Of a DNA stretch of 6,300 nt, positions 1 through 6,264 are shown piece by piece. The number at the start of each line of letters is the position of its first letter. Positions within the stretch are counted from its first letter, which is position 1. The translations under genes were made by a program, and so were the position numbers. The notes beneath the pieces are model-generated. The model saw nothing but the letters and a program-made list of their open reading frames with translations. It was not told where the DNA came from and did no database searches. Source of the stretch: Rhodobacterales bacterium UBA3077 (GTDB lineage Bacteria > Pseudomonadota > Alphaproteobacteria > Rhodobacterales > Rhodobacteraceae); assembly GCA_002366685.1 (NCBI GenBank), contig DFBP01000095.1, positions 1 to 6,300 on the forward strand. The letters are read 5' to 3'.

Positions 1-1653
1 CAGCGCAACGGCACCCTGTTTATGGATGTTGAGCGACAGCTTCACATGTTTCAGCGTGCGTTTTGGGAAAGCGACATTGATATTCGGCCTTACTCCAAAG
101 CTTTCGAGACCGCGCGCAAGCCCAAGCCGCATCTGGATTCGCTGGGTATCCACATTCCTGACGTCTACGAAGACAAATTCGGCGTATCCGGATTGCATCG
201 GTATTGGGCGATCCTTGCCCATATGCTTGCCCACAAAAAATGGACGAAGCCGCTGCTTGCCGACAATTTTAGCGTATTCCAGCACATCGCGATTGAAATA
301 TTCGAGGATTCACGGGTTGAACACCTCGCAATGCAAAAATACCCGGGCCTGCGCCCGCTCTGGATATCGATGCACCCTATTCCAAAGCCCGGCTCCTGCC
401 CAAACGATTGGGCCTGCATCCGCCACAAACTGGCGATGATTTCTTATGCAATTCTTAACCCGGAACACCGCTACACCGATCCGGCATTGCTTGAATTTGT
501 CGAAAAATTCCACGAACGCTTTGCCGCCGATCCGCATGATCCAAAACTGGCGGTTGATCTTGGCGTTCAATGGCTCGCCAAAAATTATGATCATAGCTTC
601 AGGCAGCCAAACGTTTGGTTTGAAAACACCGAAGTTCATTACCGCGACGACAATCGCTATTTGTGGATGTTTCTTGAAGAAGCCGAGGAAAAAGATGATT
701 TTCATTCCGACCACGGTGCACAGGACCGCAAAGCTGACGAAGACGATGACGGCCTCCTTCCACCGCGGTTTTACCCCGAATGGGATTACCAGCTGCAAGC
801 CTATCGCCCAGACTGGGTGACCGTACATGAAAGCCATCAGGAAATGGGCAACGCAGCGGAAATTGACCAGCTTTTGGATAAATATGACCGTTTGCTAAAG
901 CAGTTAAAAGCCATCGTAGATTTGCTCAAACCCCAGCAACGCAAACGCGTGCGCTATCAGAACGAAGGCGATGATCTTGATTTGGATGTCGCCTTGCGGG
1001 CCGCGATTGATTATCGCATCGGGTCCACACCTGACACGCGCATAATGCAAAGCCACGTTAAAGATGGACGTGATATCGCGGTAATGCTGCTAATTGACCT
1101 GTCTGAATCGGTGAATGACGTACCCGCTGGGGCAGACAGCACGATTTTGCAACTGTCACAGGAAGCGGCCGCGCTTTTGGCCACATCGGTTGAGGCATTG
1201 GGTGATCCGCTTGCAATTGGCGGCTTCTCGTCAAACACCCGCCACGAAGTCAGTTATTCTCATTTCAAAGGCTTCAAGGAACCTTGGGCCGACGCTGCAA
1301 AAGGTCGTCTTGCCGCTATGGAAGCGGGATATTCAACCCGCATGGGTGCCGCCTTGCGCCATGCGGGAAGCTATTTGGAAAACCGGCCTGAAGAAAAACG
1401 TTTGTTGCTGGTTCTGACCGATGGCGAGCCGCATGACATCGACGTTAAAGACCCGAAATACCTGCAACAAGACACACATTTGGCGGTTGGCGAACTGGCG
1501 AGCAAAGGCGTTACCACCTATTGCATAAGTCTTGATCCGAAGGCCGATGATTATGTCGCTGATATTTTTGGCCGCAACAATTTCACCGTGATCGACCGTG
1601 TGGAAAGTTTGCCAGAAAAGCTGCCAAAGCTGTTTATGTCACTTACCCGCTAG
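1..1653 (+). CDS. NorD/CbbO-family VWA-domain protein (5'-truncated by window edge)
   Basis: The reading frame is open to the first base of the window, so the true start probably lies upstream; the first ATG inside is at 22. About 550 residues are visible, against roughly 640 for NorD and 750-800 for CbbO as I recall. The C-terminal 190 residues form a von Willebrand factor A domain with a complete metal-ion-dependent adhesion site: DLSES (codons 1096-1110), a threonine in YSTRMG (codon 1336) and the aspartate of LTDGEPHD (codon 1420). Before it come a helical N-terminal part, a strongly acidic stretch (about 694-753) and a family-typical PEWDYQ...DWVTVHE segment (about 778-831). Family members work in the cytoplasm with a MoxR-type AAA+ ATPase (NorQ or CbbQ) to activate nitric oxide reductase or Rubisco. 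Neither the ATPase nor the target enzyme is in the window, so I cannot choose between NorD, CbbO or another client. The family call is firm; the function is not. Confidence 0.88.
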   Translation, partial: QRNGTLFMDVERQLHMFQRAFWESDIDIRPYSKAFETARKPKPHLDSLGIHIPDVYEDKFGVSGLHRYWAILAHMLAHKKWTKPLLADNFSVFQHIAIEIFEDSRVEHLAMQKYPGLRPLWISMHPIPKPGSCPNDWACIRHKLAMISYAILNPEHRYTDPALLEFVEKFHERFAADPHDPKLAVDLGVQWLAKNYDHSFRQPNVWFENTEVHYRDDNRYLWMFLEEAEEKDDFHSDHGAQDRKADEDDDGLLPPRFYPEWDYQLQAYRPDWVTVHESHQEMGNAAEIDQLLDKYDRLLKQLKAIVDLLKPQQRKRVRYQNEGDDLDLDVALRAAIDYRIGSTPDTRIMQSHVKDGRDIAVMLLIDLSESVNDVPAGADSTILQLSQEAAALLATSVEALGDPLAIGGFSSNTRHEVSYSHFKGFKEPWADAAKGRLAAMEAGYSTRMGAALRHAGSYLENRPEEKRLLLVLTDGEPHDIDVKDPKYLQQDTHLAVGELASKGVTTYCISLDPKADDYVADIFGRNNFTVIDRVESLPEKLPKLFMSLTR

Positions 1654-1949
1654 CAGGCCGATGATGCGAACGTAGTCTGGCGCACAAGTTCTACACAACG
1701 CAGGCCTTACATGGCGGTGCCTTGAGGGCCGTATACTGGCAACCGGAAGTTGGCCGAACCTATAAGCGTTTGGGTATATAGCGAGCGGTCGCCGGATCTG
1801 CAAACACGGCACACATGGGTGCCGGAAAGCAACGCTGATCCCAAATTAATCCTCTGGACGAGATGATGCCTTGGAACTACAGTTCGGACGCGCAAATTTC
1901 CGACGCTAACAAACTACGTTATAGTTCGAATGAACAAACTGGACTCGCT
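1654..1949 (+). promoter_or_regulatory. Intergenic leader before the sugar operon
   Basis: This 296-base gap separates the VWA gene from the aldolase operon and must carry the operon's promoter if the operon is transcribed independently. I see no convincing -35/-10 pair: TATAAG (1761-1766) and TATATA (1775-1780) resemble -10 boxes, with only a weak TTGGCC (1750-1755) upstream. There is no clear rho-independent terminator for the VWA gene. Several short self-complementary segments are present, including CGGCAC/GTGCCG at 1807-1824. I recognise no riboswitch, tRNA or known small RNA. The codons immediately before 1950 are in frame with the aldolase but do not resemble its family. Confidence 0.35.
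1765..1836 (+). other. Possible branched RNA structure in the leader
   Basis: AGCGTT (1765-1770) can pair with AACGCT (1831-1836), and G1772 with C1830 after one bulged base. This closes a region holding two further hairpins: GCGA/TCGC (1781-1792) and the six-base-pair CGGCAC/GTGCCG with a six-base loop (1807-1824). Together they would form a three-way junction. Pairings this short arise by chance in 300 bases, so this is only a candidate structured leader. Confidence 0.2.
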
Positions 1950-3575
1950 ATGATTGAAACCAACTCCGTTAATTTTCTAGATTGTACGTTCCGTGACGGT
2001 GGATACTATAATTCGTGGGATTTTTCGCCCGATCACATTAATTCGTATCTTGAGGCGATGGTGTCAGCGGGCGTTGGAATTGTCGAGTTAGGTTTCAGAT
2101 TCACCAAGAACAGCGAATTTTTGGGGCCATGTGCCTTTACAACTGACGAATTTGTTGAAGAACTGAAAGTCCCGAAAAGCTTGACCGTTGCGGTAATGCT
2201 TAACGGTTCGGATCTGTTGGGGGACGAAGGTTTGGAGCCTGCGCTGACAGCACTTTTTCCAAATGAAGCAAAAAACAGTCCGGTTGACCTTGTCCGAATT
2301 GCTTGCCATGCGCATGAATTCACAAAGGTTCTGCCGGCTTGCCAGTGGTTAAATGATCGGGGATATCTGGTCGGTTTTAACCTTATGCAGATTTCGAACC
2401 GCGAAAAGAGCGAAATCGAAGAGCTGGCCAAAGAAGCCACCAAATGGCCAATCGAAGTTCTTTATTTTGCGGACAGTATGGGCAGCCTGACTCCACAGAA
2501 GACGATTCAGATTGTTAAGTGGCTGCGAAAGCAGTGGTCCGGGCCGATAGGTATTCACACTCATGACAATATGGGCATGGCCCTGCAAAACACACTGGCA
2601 AGCATTGGCGCCGGCGTAACGTGGGTTGATGCTACCGTGACAGGGATGGGGCGCGGCCCGGGGAATGCCAGCACCGAACTTCTAGCCATCGAGATGGAAG
2701 AAATAACGGGAAAAACGCCCAATCTGGTGCCGATGATGAGCCTTATCGAAACTGTATTCCAACCGATGAAGAACAAGTATCGCTGGGGGTCTAATCCTTT
2801 TTATTATCTCGCCGGGAAGCATTCAATACACCCGACGTATATTCAGGAAATGCTCGTCGATACCAGATACGATAACGAAGATATATTGGCTGTAATTGAC
2901 CACCTGCGATACTCAGACGGGAATAAGTACAGCCGGAAAGCTTTGGATGCCGCGCGCAACTATTACCGCAGTGAGATAGATGGTGATTGGGAAGCGGCTG
3001 GCTCATTTGGTGAGCGGGAAGTGCTCATTCTCGGGCCGGGGCCCAGCGCCAAGCGTTATAGCAAGGCTGTTGAAGCCTTTGTCCAGAAACACAAACCGGT
3101 CGTACTGGCACTCAACACCACCACACCAATTTCTCAAGATCTTATCAATCTTCGCATTGCCTGCCATCCGGTGAGGCTGATTGCGGATAGTGAAACGCAT
3201 AAAACCCAACAACAACCGTTGATCGCGCCGGTTTCTGCATTACCCGACTCTATGCTTGCCGGTTTGGCCGGAAAAACGCTGCTGAATTTTGGTCTGATGG
3301 TTGAGCCGGATAAATTTGAATTTCATGCCCGCCGCTGCGTGGCGCCGCTGCCGCTGGTATTGGCTTATGCATTAGCGGTAGTGACGAGCGGAAAATCCAA
3401 CCGGATATTCCTTGCCGGATTCGATGGTTATGAAGGACTTGACCCCCGCAATGAAGAACTGGAGGCGCTGCTGAAGCAGTTTTCGGCAAGCTCGGGAGCG
3501 CCGCAAATTATTTCGATCACCCCGACAGCATATCGAAACGTTGATGTCCGTTCCGTATTTGGAGAAATCAAATGA
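1950..3575 (+). CDS. DRE-TIM (HMGL-like) pyruvate aldolase fused to a C-terminal Rossmann-like domain
   Basis: Of 541 residues, the first ~255 form a DRE-TIM metallolyase barrel related to 4-hydroxy-2-oxovalerate aldolase and HMG-CoA lyase. The signature LDCTFRDGG carries Arg15 and Asp16 (catalytic and metal-binding in the family), ADSMGS follows near residue 180, GIHTHDN supplies metal ligands His203 and His205, and GMGRGPGN lies at 232-239. The active site therefore looks intact. Such enzymes reversibly join pyruvate to an aldehyde using a divalent metal. Residues ~255-345 are a helical region with a HSIHPTYIQEML motif. Residues ~355-541 form a second domain opening with LILGPGPSA (359-367) and containing LAGFDGYEG near 490; it resembles Rossmann-like folds such as DUF115 or sialyltransferase-type domains, but I cannot assign its function. 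I chose the ATG at 1950 because the family signature begins about ten residues later; an in-frame ATG at 1863 would add 29 atypical residues. The upstream ribosome site is weak (GGA at 1941-1943). The stop overlaps the next gene's start as ATGA. A role making a ketodeoxy sugar acid is inferred from context. Confidence 0.85.
   Translation: MIETNSVNFLDCTFRDGGYYNSWDFSPDHINSYLEAMVSAGVGIVELGFRFTKNSEFLGPCAFTTDEFVEELKVPKSLTVAVMLNGSDLLGDEGLEPALTALFPNEAKNSPVDLVRIACHAHEFTKVLPACQWLNDRGYLVGFNLMQISNREKSEIEELAKEATKWPIEVLYFADSMGSLTPQKTIQIVKWLRKQWSGPIGIHTHDNMGMALQNTLASIGAGVTWVDATVTGMGRGPGNASTELLAIEMEEITGKTPNLVPMMSLIETVFQPMKNKYRWGSNPFYYLAGKHSIHPTYIQEMLVDTRYDNEDILAVIDHLRYSDGNKYSRKALDAARNYYRSEIDGDWEAAGSFGEREVLILGPGPSAKRYSKAVEAFVQKHKPVVLALNTTTPISQDLINLRIACHPVRLIADSETHKTQQQPLIAPVSALPDSMLAGLAGKTLLNFGLMVEPDKFEFHARRCVAPLPLVLAYALAVVTSGKSNRIFLAGFDGYEGLDPRNEELEALLKQFSASSGAPQIISITPTAYRNVDVRSVFGEIK
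3561..3564 (+). promoter_or_regulatory. Ribosome binding site for the KdsB-like gene
   Basis: GGAG lies seven bases before the ATG at 3572, inside the last codons of the aldolase gene. It supports that start, and with the ATGA overlap it indicates translational coupling. Confidence 0.7.
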
Positions 3576-4312
3576 GAGCTTGTATCATCATTCCGGCCCG
3601 CTATGCCTCAACGCGGTATCCCGGCAAGCCTTTGGTCCAACTCCTCGGAAAACCAATGATTTTATGGGTGGCTGAACTGGCCGCAAAATGCGTCGGCCAA
3701 ACCCATGTATATATTGCAACCGAAGATGACCGGATTGCCGCGGTTGTGGACGCTGCGGGGTTCAACTTTCTCATGACCAGCCCCTCAGCCGCCACCGGCA
3801 CGGATCGCCTCGCGGAGGCGGCGTTGATGATCGATTACGACCTATATATTAACGTGCAAGGGGATGAGCCTCTGATCCACCCGGAAGATATTGCAAAGGT
3901 TATCGTGAAGAAAGAAGAAAACCTGAATTGCATAATAAACGGATACTGCTGGATGGCTGCGGATGAAGATCCGGACAGCCGGGATATTCCGAAAGTCGTT
4001 TCATCCGAGGATGATACCTTACTCTATATGTCTCGCGCGGCCATCCCGTCATTCAAAGACCAGAGCTGTGCGCCGGAACGTTATAAAAAACAGGTATGCA
4101 TTTATGCATTTACCAAGGCAGAATTGCAGGCCTATGCCGGGTTTGGCCGCAAAGGAAGTGTTGAACACCACGAGGATATCGAAATTCTGAGGTTTTTTGA
4201 GCTTGGCAGCAAAATACTCCTTGTCGAAACCCAGCCCGGTAGCCTGGCTGTAGACACCCCCGGCGATGTGGCCAAAGTAGAACGTGCCCTGAAGGATCGG
4301 CACCCGTCGTGA
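3572..4312 (+). CDS. kdsB: KdsB-type 3-deoxy-ulosonate cytidylyltransferase (CMP-Kdo synthetase family)
   Basis: The 246-residue length matches E. coli KdsB (248). The enzyme class transfers CMP from CTP to the anomeric hydroxyl of Kdo or a related sugar acid in the cytoplasm. Visible motifs in order are the CTP-binding PARYASTRYPGKPL (8-21), GTDRLAEA (76-83), NVQGDEP (94-100, with metal-binding Asp98), YMSRAAIP (152-159), IYAF (177-180), the EHHEDIEILR helix (198-207) and VDTPGD (227-232, with a conserved acidic residue). Aligned by eye to E. coli KdsB from recall, His181 is Gln174 and Gln211 is Ile205, whereas Tyr185 and Glu210 are kept as Tyr178 and Glu204. The two changed positions lie in the Kdo pocket as I recall it, so the sugar may not be ordinary Kdo. 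The start overlaps the aldolase stop (ATGA) and the end overlaps the phosphatase start (GTGA). The family call is strong; kdsB is the closest symbol, but this could be a divergent paralogue for another sugar. Confidence 0.88.
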   Translation: MRACIIIPARYASTRYPGKPLVQLLGKPMILWVAELAAKCVGQTHVYIATEDDRIAAVVDAAGFNFLMTSPSAATGTDRLAEAALMIDYDLYINVQGDEPLIHPEDIAKVIVKKEENLNCIINGYCWMAADEDPDSRDIPKVVSSEDDTLLYMSRAAIPSFKDQSCAPERYKKQVCIYAFTKAELQAYAGFGRKGSVEHHEDIEILRFFELGSKILLVETQPGSLAVDTPGDVAKVERALKDRHPS

Positions 4313-4959
4313 ACCTATCAAAATATAAAACGCTCGTTTTTGATTGCGACGGCGTAGTCCTCGATTCCAATCGTGTTAAAACAGACGCGTTTTTTAATGT
4401 CGCTTTGCCTTTTGGCAAGGCAAGTGCCGAGGTGCTCAAAGCCCATCATGTAAAACACGGCGGTGTTTCACGTTACGCCAAGTTTGCCCATTTTATAGAA
4501 CACATATTGCCTGCCGGCACGGCTAACACCAATCTGGAATCCCTATTGGAAGCCTATGCAGCGGAAGTGCAAAGCGGGTTGCTTTCTTGCAGCGTGGCGC
4601 GTGGCTTGCAACGCCTTCGTGAACAAACAGCCGGCGCTAAATGGTTGATCGTGTCTGGCGGGGATCAGGCCGAGCTAAACGATATTTTCCGCCAGCGAGG
4701 GATTTCGGACTTTTTCGACGGCGGGATATTCGGAAGCCCTGATAACAAGATTGATATTTTGGCGCGTGAGGTTACCACTTCAAACATCACAGAACCTGCA
4801 CTCTTTATCGGAGATAGCAAATATGATTTCGAAGCGGCCCGTACACAGGGAATGGACTTCTTATTTGTCCATAACTGGACAGAAGTGAGCGACTGGCCAG
4901 ATTTTGTATTCGAAAACGATCTGGAATCCCTACCCTCGATCACTGAGCTTCTGGCTTAA
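4309..4959 (+). CDS. HAD-superfamily phosphatase (capped, phosphoglycolate-phosphatase-like)
   Basis: This 216-residue cytoplasmic protein carries all four haloacid dehalogenase motifs. Motif I is VFDCDGVVLDS, with nucleophile Asp12 and acid/base Asp14. Motif II is LIVSGGD with Ser116. The motif III lysine is Lys147 in the PDNKIDIL stretch. Motif IV is IGDSKYDFEAA with Asp169 and Asp173 for magnesium. About 95 residues between motifs I and II form a helical C1 cap, so it belongs to the phosphoglycolate phosphatase/beta-phosphoglucomutase side of the superfamily rather than the capless KdsC type. It starts at a GTG whose last two bases begin the kdsB stop codon (GTGA), implying coupled translation; AGGA at 4293-4296 is a somewhat distant ribosome site. 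Context suggests it removes a phosphate from a sugar-acid or sugar intermediate before CMP activation, but the substrate cannot be read from sequence. Its stop is shared with the convergent waaA. Confidence 0.85.
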   Translation: MNLSKYKTLVFDCDGVVLDSNRVKTDAFFNVALPFGKASAEVLKAHHVKHGGVSRYAKFAHFIEHILPAGTANTNLESLLEAYAAEVQSGLLSCSVARGLQRLREQTAGAKWLIVSGGDQAELNDIFRQRGISDFFDGGIFGSPDNKIDILAREVTTSNITEPALFIGDSKYDFEAARTQGMDFLFVHNWTEVSDWPDFVFENDLESLPSITELLA

Positions 4960-6236
4960 GGCTCATCAAACCTATCAAGCCGTTGTTGCAAAAAATCGTA
5001 GGTTTTTGTAAAGGCCACTGCACCTTCGAGTCGGACCTTTTGCGCCGCAGAAGTAAAGCTCCGCCGATAATCCGGTGCTAAAAGCTTGCGGACATTTTCA
5101 GCCAGACCCGCCGCATCACTGACCTGAATCGCTGCCCCTGCCGCATGGTATCTTTGATACGCCTCTTTGAAATGCTCCACGGACCAACCGTATATAATGG
5201 CCGAGTCAAGCGCAGCGGCTTCGAAAGGATTGTGCCCCCGATCAGCCGACAATGAGCCCCCGATAAAAGAAATGGGAGACAGCCGGTGCCAAAGCCCCAT
5301 TTCCCCGATCGTGTCTGCCAGAAATACCTCGCATGTAGCCGTTGGCAGCTCACCCAAGGATCTCTGCGCAATTTCCCACTTTTCGTCAATCGTGCTTTGA
5401 ATACACAAAGCCGCATCTTCAGGGTGGCGAGGGGCGTGGATCAACAAAATGTCCGGATGGGTTTTGAGCAGGGCTTTGTGAGCAGCCACAATCTGGGAAA
5501 ACTCGTCGGGGTGGGTAGAGCCGGCAAGCCATACTGGGCGGTCGCCGATAGCGGCCTGAACTTCGTCAAAAACCGAAGAAGCGGCCGGGTCCATCACAGC
5601 GGCTTCTTTTAACGAGCCAACACAGTGCAGATTGCCCTCAGCCAAACCAAGACTCCGATAGCGAGCGAGCGCCTCCTCATCTTTGATCAGAGCGGTTTCA
5701 AACGGGGATAAGAGTTTTCCAATACTGCCCTTGAATCGCTTCATTCTGGTGTAAGACCTCTCGGAGATAACGCCATTGATCATAACCGCCGGAATTTCAC
5801 TACGATGGATTTCAGAAAGAATGAGAGGCCAAATATCGCTTTCCGTCCACACAACCAAATCTGGTTTCCAATGTGCCAAAAACCGACGAATAGACGGTTT
5901 ATGCTCAAACGGGATCATTTGATGCACGGCACCTTCGGGCAGAGACTCAACCATTACCTTTGCGGAAGTTCGTGTGAGGGAGGTAACCAATACCCGCCAA
6001 TCGCTGTTTTCCTCTAGAAGCTTACGGATAACATCCAAAAGCGCGACAGATTCCCCGACCGAAGCCGCATGAAACCAAACCAATTTGTGGTCGGGGCTGC
6101 GATTTGCACTTGTTTTGCCCCAACGCTCTTTTGCACGCTGAGGATCTTCTTTCTTTTCCCGAATCCATTTCCTCTGGATAAAAAAGAGAACACCAGAAGC
6201 AGGCAGTGAAAGTAGACGATATATAAATAGCACCAT
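4956..6236 (-). CDS. waaA: 3-deoxy-D-manno-octulosonate (Kdo) transferase WaaA (KdtA)
   Basis: This 426-residue GT30 glycosyltransferase moves Kdo from CMP-Kdo onto the lipid A precursor at the cytoplasmic face of the inner membrane. An N-terminal hydrophobic anchor (residues 2-20) is followed by a basic RAKERWG segment. WFHAASVGE contains Glu62, equivalent to the family's proposed catalytic base. Further motifs are WTESDIWP, NGVISERS, GSTHPDE (239-245), PRHPE (269-273) and GGSL...RGHNPFE (326-339). The length is normal for the family. I chose the ATG at 6236 because AGGA lies eight bases upstream and the protein then begins directly with the membrane anchor. An alternative ATG at 6290 would add 18 residues rich in proline and lysine. 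The gene converges on the operon to its left and shares a TTAA with it at the stop. In many alphaproteobacteria, as I recall, lpxK follows waaA; here it does not. Confidence 0.94.
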   Translation of the reverse strand: MVLFIYRLLSLPASGVLFFIQRKWIREKKEDPQRAKERWGKTSANRSPDHKLVWFHAASVGESVALLDVIRKLLEENSDWRVLVTSLTRTSAKVMVESLPEGAVHQMIPFEHKPSIRRFLAHWKPDLVVWTESDIWPLILSEIHRSEIPAVMINGVISERSYTRMKRFKGSIGKLLSPFETALIKDEEALARYRSLGLAEGNLHCVGSLKEAAVMDPAASSVFDEVQAAIGDRPVWLAGSTHPDEFSQIVAAHKALLKTHPDILLIHAPRHPEDAALCIQSTIDEKWEIAQRSLGELPTATCEVFLADTIGEMGLWHRLSPISFIGGSLSADRGHNPFEAAALDSAIIYGWSVEHFKEAYQRYHAAGAAIQVSDAAGLAENVRKLLAPDYRRSFTSAAQKVRLEGAVAFTKTYDFLQQRLDRFDEP

Positions 6237-6244
6237 TTTATATG

Positions 6245-6248
6245 TCCT
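6245..6248 (-). promoter_or_regulatory. Ribosome binding site that sets the waaA start
   Basis: On the minus strand AGGA stands eight bases before the ATG at 6236. It favours that start over the in-frame ATG at 6290, which runs to the window edge without visible support. Confidence 0.6.
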
Positions 6249-6264
6249 GTGGAGTGGCGGTTTT

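Noticed and set aside
1653..1706. Direct repeat GCAGGCC at 1653-1659 and 1700-1706
   Set aside because: Seven bases repeated twice within 50 bases, with no further symmetry, is compatible with chance and does not look like an attachment site.
1711..1725. JUMPstart/ops-like element (GGCGGT) before a polysaccharide operon
   Set aside because: Only the first six bases fit; the following GCCTT does not match the AGCGT-type remainder of the ops core.
1815..1840. Resemblance of GCCGGAAAGCAACG to the signal recognition particle RNA tip
   Set aside because: The diagnostic GGAAGGAAGCAG string is absent and the flanks do not form the expected long hairpin.
1707..1895. 62-codon minus-strand open frame in the intergenic region
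   Set aside because: It has no ribosome site that I can see and no family resemblance, and open frames of this length are common by chance.
1863..1949. Earlier in-frame ATG (1863) as the start of the aldolase
   Set aside because: The 29 added residues do not resemble the family, whose proteins begin shortly before the LDCTFRDGG motif. The purine-rich GGACGAG abuts this ATG too closely to act as a normal ribosome site.
4309..4959. Calling the phosphatase kdsC because it follows kdsB
   Set aside because: It has a C1 cap insert and phosphoglycolate-phosphatase-like motifs, whereas KdsC is capless.
4960..4981. GGCT...AGCC inverted repeat as a terminator for the operon
   Set aside because: It has only four base pairs with a long loop, lies inside waaA coding sequence and has no following T run.
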